From the NCBI RefSeq assembly GCF_003287455.1, contig NZ_PRLC01000009.1, forward strand, positions 60,027-124,026: a DNA stretch of 64,000 bases, written 5' to 3'. The notes under the pieces were generated by a model that made no database searches, was not told where the DNA came from, and was given only the letters and a program-made list of their open reading frames with translations. The first letter of the stretch is position 1. The number at the start of each line of letters is the position of its first letter. The position numbers and the translations under genes were made by a program. Positions 59,424 to 64,000 of the stretch are shown here, piece after piece. The DNA is from Faecalibacterium hattorii (lineage in GTDB: Bacteria > Bacillota > Clostridia > Oscillospirales > Ruminococcaceae).

Positions 59424-60315
59424 CATTTTCTCCACGGAAGAATCCCGACAGGAACAGCAGCGGGAGCAGGTGCAGCAGATTCCCATTGGAGAACTGTTCC
59501 CCTTCAAAGACCATCCCTTTAAGGTCTTGGATGACGAGTCCATGCAGCGCACCGTAGAAAGCGTGGAACAGTACGGCGTGTTGTCTCCGCTGATCGCCCG
59601 CCCACGCCCGGAGGGTGGCTATGAAATCATCTCCGGGCACCGCCGTCAGCACGCTGCACAGCTTGCCGGACTGGACACCCTGCCGGTCATTGTCCGCAAT
59701 ATGGATGATGATGCCGCTGTTTTGCTCATGGTAGACAGCAATCTTCAACGCGAAACCATCTTGCCAAGCGAGAGGGCTTTCGCTTACAAGATGAAGCTGG
59801 AAGCCATGAAGCATCAGGCAGGACGTCCTACGCAAGATAATTATTCCCAAGTTGGGAATAATTTCGGTACACTATCTAGTAAGGAGATGGCTGAAGAACT
59901 CGGAACTAGTAAGAATCAAATTTTCCGCTATATCCGCTTGACCAACCTTGTCCCCGAACTGCTGGACATGGTGGACGAAAAGAAGATTTCCTTCAATCCT
60001 GCTGTGGAATTGTCGTATCTCGACACGAACCAACAGCGGGATTTTTTAGAAGCGATGCAAGACACCCAGAATGCGCCGTCCCTTTCCCAAGCGCAGCGGC
60101 TTAAAAAGCTGGCGCAGGAAGGGCACTTCTCGTATGACGTTGCCTTTGCGGTCATGGGAGAAGAGAAAAAGGGCGAGCTGGACAAGGTGGTCATCAAAAA
60201 CGATACCCTGCGGAAATATTTCCCTCGCAGCTACACCCCGAAACAGATGGAGGACACCATCATCAAGCTGCTGGAACAGTGGCAACGCAAACATCAGCGG
60301 CAGAATGAACGCTGA
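59380..60315 (+). CDS. parB: ParB/RepB/Spo0J family partition protein
   Basis: A 311-aa CTPase-type DNA-binding protein. The ParB N-domain has IPIGELFPFKDHPFKVLDDE then YGVLSPLIARPRPEGGYEII and the C-motif GHRRQHAAQLAG, followed by VILMVDSNLQRETILPSERA. The helix-turn-helix is SSKEMAEELGTSKNQIFRYI. The start inside parA is supported by AAGGAGG at 8 nt, so the 44-bp overlap is genuine and couples the two. A parS-like palindrome was not identified by eye. A hairpin terminator follows. Confidence 0.92.
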   Translation: MPKSSLSVSLKGADDIFSTEESRQEQQREQVQQIPIGELFPFKDHPFKVLDDESMQRTVESVEQYGVLSPLIARPRPEGGYEIISGHRRQHAAQLAGLDTLPVIVRNMDDDAAVLLMVDSNLQRETILPSERAFAYKMKLEAMKHQAGRPTQDNYSQVGNNFGTLSSKEMAEELGTSKNQIFRYIRLTNLVPELLDMVDEKKISFNPAVELSYLDTNQQRDFLEAMQDTQNAPSLSQAQRLKKLAQEGHFSYDVAFAVMGEEKKGELDKVVIKNDTLRKYFPRSYTPKQMEDTIIKLLEQWQRKHQRQNER

Positions 60316-60329
60316 CTTATACCGTAACG

Positions 60330-60356
60330 AAAGACCCGATGGGGTCTTTTTCTTTT
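60330..60356 (+). terminator. Terminator after parB
   Basis: AAGACCC GAT GGGGTCTT is followed by TTTCTTTT. Confidence 0.75.
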
Positions 60357-60378
60357 GCAAACAAAAGGAGAAACGCCT

Positions 60379-60801
60379 ATGAAAAACAACGCTACCTGTA
60401 CCATCCGCTCCGAGGAGATCACCATTGATGTGCGTATCTGCGCTGCACTGGCGGCAAACCGGGGCGGTGAGGTCTACCTCGCAGCCATTGCCCCGGATAT
60501 GGAGCTGACCGTCATCACGCTGGACGAGGCTCCCGACATCCTGCCCTGCTTTGAGGAGGACGATGCCTGCCTGAACCTTCCCAATACCTCGCTGCTGCTC
60601 TGCTACAACCCGGCGCAGGTGCTGAAGATGGGCGGCAAGCACTACCTGACCGGCCCGGTGATTCTGGCTCGCACCAACATGGACGGCAGGGTCATCTCTC
60701 TGACCATTGATGAGGTCTACCTGTTCCAGAAGTATCTGGAAAGCCACAGCATCACCCTGATGGCAGACGACCAGAAGCTGCCCTGCATCTGCATCGACTG
60801 A
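60379..60801 (+). CDS. Conserved conjugative-element protein of unknown function
   Basis: A 140-aa acidic cytoplasmic protein starting MKNNATCTIRSEEITIDVRI. Later blocks are GGEVYLAAIAPDMELTVITL, EEDDACLNLPNTSLLLCYNP and ARTNMDGRVISLTIDEVYLF, ending KLPCICID. I do not recognise a domain; genes of this kind are commonly found between parB and the DUF3846 gene in related elements. AAAGGAG precedes the ATG. GC content is like the rest of the element. Confidence 0.65.
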   Translation: MKNNATCTIRSEEITIDVRICAALAANRGGEVYLAAIAPDMELTVITLDEAPDILPCFEEDDACLNLPNTSLLLCYNPAQVLKMGGKHYLTGPVILARTNMDGRVISLTIDEVYLFQKYLESHSITLMADDQKLPCICID

Positions 60802-60809
60802 GGTATGCC

Positions 60810-60941
60810 ATGCTGAACTTTTTTATCGGATTCGCATTTTTCGAAGCAGGTGCCATTTTCGGATTCTTCGTGGCGGCTCTGATGCAGGCGGCACGGAGCG
60901 GTGAGATCGGACTGAACGGAAAGGAGGATTCGCATGGCTGA
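60810..60941 (+). CDS. 43-aa membrane protein, DUF3789-like
   Basis: A small ORF, MLNFFIGFAFFEAGAIFGFF then VAALMQAARSGEIGLNGKED, ending SHG. One hydrophobic helix with Gly spacing precedes a polar tail, as in the tiny DUF3789 proteins of conjugative elements. GAGG lies about 6 nt upstream, and the stop overlaps the next start by 8 bp, which supports it being translated. Role unknown. Confidence 0.6.
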   Translation: MLNFFIGFAFFEAGAIFGFFVAALMQAARSGEIGLNGKEDSHG

Positions 60942-61365
60942 AAACACCTTGTCGGTGCTGAAAATTGCACCGGGACAGTATCCGCAGCAGGTCGAGATCG
61001 ATAACGACCTGAAGACTTTGCAGCAGGCAGTGGGCGGCTCCATCGGCGCAAGCTACCCATTTGAAGATCCGGTTGCCATCGTTTATAACGATGACGGCAA
61101 GCTCATGGGTCTGCCCCTGAACCGTGCCCTTCGGGATGAAAACGGAGAAATGTATGATGCCGTTGCTGGGACTTTTCTCGTGGTGGGGCTGGGCGAAGAG
61201 GATTTTGTATCGCTCTCCCCGGAACTGGCGCAGAAGTACGAGCAGCTTTTTCATCAGCCAGAAGCCTTTCTGAAACTGGGCAACCGTCTGCTGGTGCTGC
61301 CGGTGCCTGATGAACCTCCGGCAGAAAAGCCCCGCACCAAGCCTCCGGCAGAGCATGACCGCTAA
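60934..61365 (+). CDS. DUF3846 domain-containing protein
   Basis: A 143-aa protein clearly of the DUF3846 family: LSVLKIAPGQYPQQVEIDND, LKTLQQAVGGSIGASYPFED, PVAIVYNDDGKLMGLPLNRA then LRDENGEMYDAVAGTFLVVG. The family is widespread in Firmicute conjugative elements and phages; function unknown. The Pro-rich C-terminus is variable. AAAGGAGG precedes the ATG. It lies in the conserved place between the partition genes and pcfB. Confidence 0.9.
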   Translation: MAENTLSVLKIAPGQYPQQVEIDNDLKTLQQAVGGSIGASYPFEDPVAIVYNDDGKLMGLPLNRALRDENGEMYDAVAGTFLVVGLGEEDFVSLSPELAQKYEQLFHQPEAFLKLGNRLLVLPVPDEPPAEKPRTKPPAEHDR

Positions 61366-61395
61366 AATCACCCTGCTGCACGGGAGGTGATGGCA

Positions 61396-61854
61396 GTGCA
61401 GGAAGAAATCGAACAGAAATCCTTCAACATTATGATCTCCACCACGAAGCTGTCTGCCCGGACTGTCCTGCGGGCAGTTAAAGCGGCGTTTCGGCTGTAC
61501 CAGTCCAAAGCATCCCAAGGTAAGCAGAGCGTCCGCACCTTGTTGCGGCAGAACCGGGGCGTATCCAGCGTGGAGATCAGCAAGACCGGCATCCGTGGTC
61601 TGGAACGTTATGCCAAAAAGTACGGCATCGACTACGCTATCCGCAAGGACACCTCCGAGGTACCGCCCCGGTATCTGGTTTTTTTCAAAGCCCCGGACGC
61701 AGAAGCCTTTCACTCGGCGTTCAAGGAGTATTCGGCATCTTTGCTCAACAAGGATAAACGCCCCTCGGTGCTGGCACGATTGCAGGAACTGGTGCAGGCG
61801 GCGGCAGAACTCCCCGGCAAAGTCCGGCACAAGGAACAGGAGCGTGGACTGTGA
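61396..61854 (+). CDS. PcfB family protein
   Basis: A 152-aa protein of the PcfB family, named from the enterococcal plasmid pCF10 transfer region and found beside the coupling protein. It reads QEEIEQKSFNIMISTTKLSA then RTVLRAVKAAFRLYQSKASQ, the block VSSVEISKTGIRGLERYAKK and RYLVFFKAPDAEAFHSAFKE. The GTG start is chosen because GGGAGG lies 8 nt upstream and the family starts MQEEIE; an ATG 6 bp earlier is too close to the ribosome site. It overlaps the coupling-protein gene by four bases. Confidence 0.9.
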   Translation: MQEEIEQKSFNIMISTTKLSARTVLRAVKAAFRLYQSKASQGKQSVRTLLRQNRGVSSVEISKTGIRGLERYAKKYGIDYAIRKDTSEVPPRYLVFFKAPDAEAFHSAFKEYSASLLNKDKRPSVLARLQELVQAAAELPGKVRHKEQERGL

Positions 61855-63617
61855 CCACGAAAAAGCTGACAAAACTGCTTGCGCTGTATCTGCCGTATAT
61901 CCTGCTGGGGCTGGTGGCAACGAACCTTGGTGAAGCGTGGCGGCTGGCCGAGGGCAAAGAACTGGGCGATAAGATCATGGCGATGATGGGCACTATCACG
62001 CTGGCATTTGCGAACCCGCTGCCCAGCTTGCATCCGCTGGATCTGCTGGTGGGCTTGTGCTGCGGCGCAGGGTTACAGCTGGCGGTTTATTTGCGTGGTA
62101 AAAACGCCAAGAAGTACCGCCACGGCATGGAGTATGGCTCTGCCCGGTGGGGCACCGCCAAGGATATTGAGCCGTTCATGGCTCCCAAGTTTTCCGACAA
62201 CATCATCCTGACCAAAACGGAACGGCTGATGATGAGCAACCGCCCGCCTGACCCCAAGAACGCCCGGAATAAAAACGTGCTGGTGGTGGGCGGCTCCGGC
62301 AGCGGCAAGACCCGGTTTTGGCTCAAGCCCAACCTTTTACAATGTCACAGTTCCTATGTGGTCACTGATCCCAAAGGAACTATCGTGCTTGAATGTGGCA
62401 ACGCAATGTTGAAGAACGGCTACAAGGTCAGGATTCTGAACACCATCAACTTCAAAAAGTCCATGCACTACAACCCGTTCAGCTATGTCCACAGCGAAAA
62501 GGACATTCTGAAACTGGTCACGACCCTGATGACCAACACCAAGGGCGAAGGGTCCGGTGGGGACCCATTTTGGGAGAAAAGCGAGCGTCTTTTGCTCACC
62601 GCCCTGATCGCTTATCTGCATTATGAAGCCCCGGTGGAGGAACAAAACTTCGCTACCCTGCTGGAGATGCTGAACACCATGCAGGTACTGGAGGATGACG
62701 AGGAATACCAGAACCCGGTGGATCTGCTGTTTGAAGAACTGGCAAAAAAGAAGCCCAACTCCTTTGCCGGGCGGCAGTACAAACTTTACAAGCTGGCTGC
62801 CGGCAAGACCGCAAAATCCATCCTCATTTCCTGTGGTGCCAGACTAGCCCCCTTCGACATCCAAGAACTGCGTGATCTCACCATGTACGATGAACTGCAA
62901 CTGGATACGCTGGGAGATAAGAAAACAGCTCTGTTCCTCATCATGTCGGATACGGACAGCACCTTCAATTTCCTGATTTCGATGGTCTACACCCAGCTTT
63001 TCAATTTACTGTGCGATAAAGCAGATGATGTGTACGGCGGCAAACTGCCCATCCATGTACGCTGTCTGATCGACGAGTGTGCCAACATCGGGCAGATTCC
63101 AAACCTTGAAAAATTGGTGGCCACCATCCGCAGCCGTGAGATCTCCGCCTGTCTGGTACTGCAAGCCCGTAGCCAGTTGAAAGCCATCTACAAGGACAAT
63201 GCGGACACCATTGTGGGCAACATGGATTCTCAAATTTTTCTGGGCGGCTCCGAACCTACCACCCTGAAAGACCTGTCCGAAATACTAGGCAAAGAAACGA
63301 TTGATGCCTTCAACACCTCGGACACCCGTGGCAACAGCCCCAGCTACGGCACTACGTTCCAAAAGATGGGGCATGAGTTATTGAGCCGGGACGAGCTGGC
63401 GGTGCTGGACGGCGGCAAGTGTATTTTGCAGTTGCGTGGCGTCAGACCGTTTTTGAGCGACAAGTACGACCTGACCCAGCACCCCAACTACAAGCTGACC
63501 TCGGACTATGACCCCAAAAACACCTTCGATATTGAAAAATATCTGAACCGAAAAGAAAAAATCCACCCCGGTGATGAGTTCATCGTGGTGGATGCCGATT
63601 CGCTCCCGTCTGCCTGA
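61851..63617 (+). CDS. Type IV coupling protein, VirD4/TraG family
   Basis: A 588-aa membrane-anchored ATPase that delivers the relaxosome to the type IV secretion channel. Two N-terminal helices (LLALYLPYILLGLVATNLG and HPLDLLVGLCCGAGLQLAVY) precede the VirD4 domain with YGSARWGTAKDIEPF, Walker [14 protein letters not shown] and VVTDPKGTIVLECG. Walker B is CLIDECANIGQIPNLE and the late motif FLGGSEPTTLKDLSEILGKE follows. The start is GTG, coupled to pcfB. No defect is visible, so the transfer machinery appears intact at this point. Confidence 0.94.
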   Translation: MTTKKLTKLLALYLPYILLGLVATNLGEAWRLAEGKELGDKIMAMMGTITLAFANPLPSLHPLDLLVGLCCGAGLQLAVYLRGKNAKKYRHGMEYGSARWGTAKDIEPFMAPKFSDNIILTKTERLMMSNRPPDPKNARNKNVLVVGGSGSGKTRFWLKPNLLQCHSSYVVTDPKGTIVLECGNAMLKNGYKVRILNTINFKKSMHYNPFSYVHSEKDILKLVTTLMTNTKGEGSGGDPFWEKSERLLLTALIAYLHYEAPVEEQNFATLLEMLNTMQVLEDDEEYQNPVDLLFEELAKKKPNSFAGRQYKLYKLAAGKTAKSILISCGARLAPFDIQELRDLTMYDELQLDTLGDKKTALFLIMSDTDSTFNFLISMVYTQLFNLLCDKADDVYGGKLPIHVRCLIDECANIGQIPNLEKLVATIRSREISACLVLQARSQLKAIYKDNADTIVGNMDSQIFLGGSEPTTLKDLSEILGKETIDAFNTSDTRGNSPSYGTTFQKMGHELLSRDELAVLDGGKCILQLRGVRPFLSDKYDLTQHPNYKLTSDYDPKNTFDIEKYLNRKEKIHPGDEFIVVDADSLPSA

Positions 63618-63755
63618 CCCGGTAGGCGGTTTTATTTTATCCTGACCAGAGAGGTACACCAGCAAGCCTACTCCCGCCGCAGTTTGCGGCTTCATTATGC
63701 AGCTTCAGGTGTGTACGGATGGTCTACAACTTTCATTTATAAAGGAGAAACGACT

Positions 63756-63870
63756 ATGGAATTCTTTAACTCTGCTATCGAAGTTCTTCAGACTCTGGTT
63801 GTCGCTCTGGGTGCCGGTCTTGGCGTTTGGGGTGCCATCAACCTGCTGGAAGGTTATGGCAACGATAACC
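63756..63870 (+). CDS. Maff2 family membrane protein, 5' exon
   Basis: The 38 codons visible read MEFFNSAIEVLQTLVVALGA then GLGVWGAINLLEGYGNDN, the start of Maff2 proteins, which normally run on as PGAKSQGIKQLMAGGG and a second helix to about 65 aa. Here the frame breaks after GYGNDN and hits a stop five codons later, exactly where GTGCG begins. The rest of the gene should lie beyond the window after the intron. Maff2 is a small integral membrane component of the conjugation module, always near the coupling protein. Confidence 0.8.
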
Positions 63871-64000
63871 GTGCGATGCGTTCCTGACTGAAAAGGTCAG
63901 GCACAAGTTGAAGGACTAAAGAAGTCCAGAATCTTGGAGAACTGATATTTCGATGGATGAAATGAGGGAGTAACGCCCCGAAGCGTCCGCACTGATACTC
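63871..64000 (+). mobile_element. 5' end of a group II intron inserted in the Maff2 gene
   Basis: The insertion begins GTGCGATGCGTTCCTGAC, matching the conserved GUGYG 5' boundary of group II introns, and continues with short paired segments CCTGAC/GTCAGG and GGACT/AGTCC typical of domain I. The intron-encoded reverse transcriptase, if present, would be to the right of the window. The join point falls one base into a codon of a well-conserved gene, which is what reveals it. Confidence 0.75.

Larger units (their letters stand above)
57377..64000 (+). mobile_element. Left part of an integrative conjugative element, Tn1549-like gene order
   Basis: From the tRNA-Pro fragment rightward the genes are RepA_N initiator, ParA, ParB, small accessory proteins, DUF3846, PcfB, VirD4 coupling protein and Maff2. 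This is the order of the replication and conjugation modules of Tn1549/CTn-type elements in Firmicutes. No integrase, relaxase or VirB4 is visible; these should lie beyond the right edge. The boundary assigned on the left is the attachment site. A group II intron has entered the last visible gene. Confidence 0.85.

Overview
The window is GC-rich, densely coded Firmicute DNA with strong AGGAGG-type ribosome sites. The gene set (AddAB, RuvX-DUF1292, a SpoIIR homologue, a galacto-N-biose/lacto-N-biose cluster) and the families of dispersed palindromic repeats fit a gut anaerobe of the Oscillospirales, most like Faecalibacterium. That assignment is inference from content, not from a search.

Layout. 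0-13.4 kb is chromosomal backbone: addBA (minus), ruvX, a cyclophilin lipoprotein, DUF1292, a structured RNA resembling 6S RNA, a redoxin-like protein without the peroxidatic Cys, a DUF378 protein, an ispE-aminotransferase-lrp operon (minus), an ACT-domain/UPF0210 pair, tRNA-Leu(CAG), and a protein resembling only the C-terminal chaperone region of trigger factor. 13.4-16.7 kb is a small element with a large serine recombinase, bounded by 22-bp inverted repeats. 16.7-34.2 kb returns to backbone: a heterodimeric ABC exporter, an SseB/Sel1 protein, DnaK, a polar amino-acid ABC importer, a nitroreductase, a secreted zinc-ribbon protein, SpoIIR, a peptidoglycan-binding protein, SbcDC, a YdbC/PC4 protein and an HD-domain protein. 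34.2-40.6 kb is a division and cell-wall cluster (ftsZ, murA, ftsW and a class B PBP). 40.6-42.3 kb holds xpt and a patatin.

42.6-50.7 kb is a complete-looking uptake and phosphorolysis cluster for host-mucin or milk disaccharides. A sugar-binding lipoprotein, two permeases, a small DUF6903 membrane protein and a GH112 phosphorylase face an AraC regulator and an N-acetylhexosamine kinase across a shared promoter region. 50.9-51.8 kb holds an alpha/beta hydrolase with an internal amber codon. 52.0-56.9 kb is a potassium operon (KtrB, KtrA, an unlisted 42-aa microprotein, a KdpD lacking its sensor domain, KdpE).

From 57.4 kb to the end lies the left part of an integrative conjugative element of Tn1549-like gene order (RepA_N, ParA, ParB, DUF3846, PcfB, VirD4, Maff2). 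Its left boundary is a 3' fragment of tRNA-Pro(GGG). The Maff2 gene is interrupted by what looks like the 5' end of a group II intron, which runs off the window.

The least expected signals are non-coding. Three genes have their Shine-Dalgarno in the 3' arm of a terminator-like hairpin, with the U-tract as the spacer to the start codon. An 86-bp inverted repeat pair 38 kb apart shares a core with the leader of the serine recombinase. The recombinase element also carries a perfect 16-bp palindrome framed by direct repeats.
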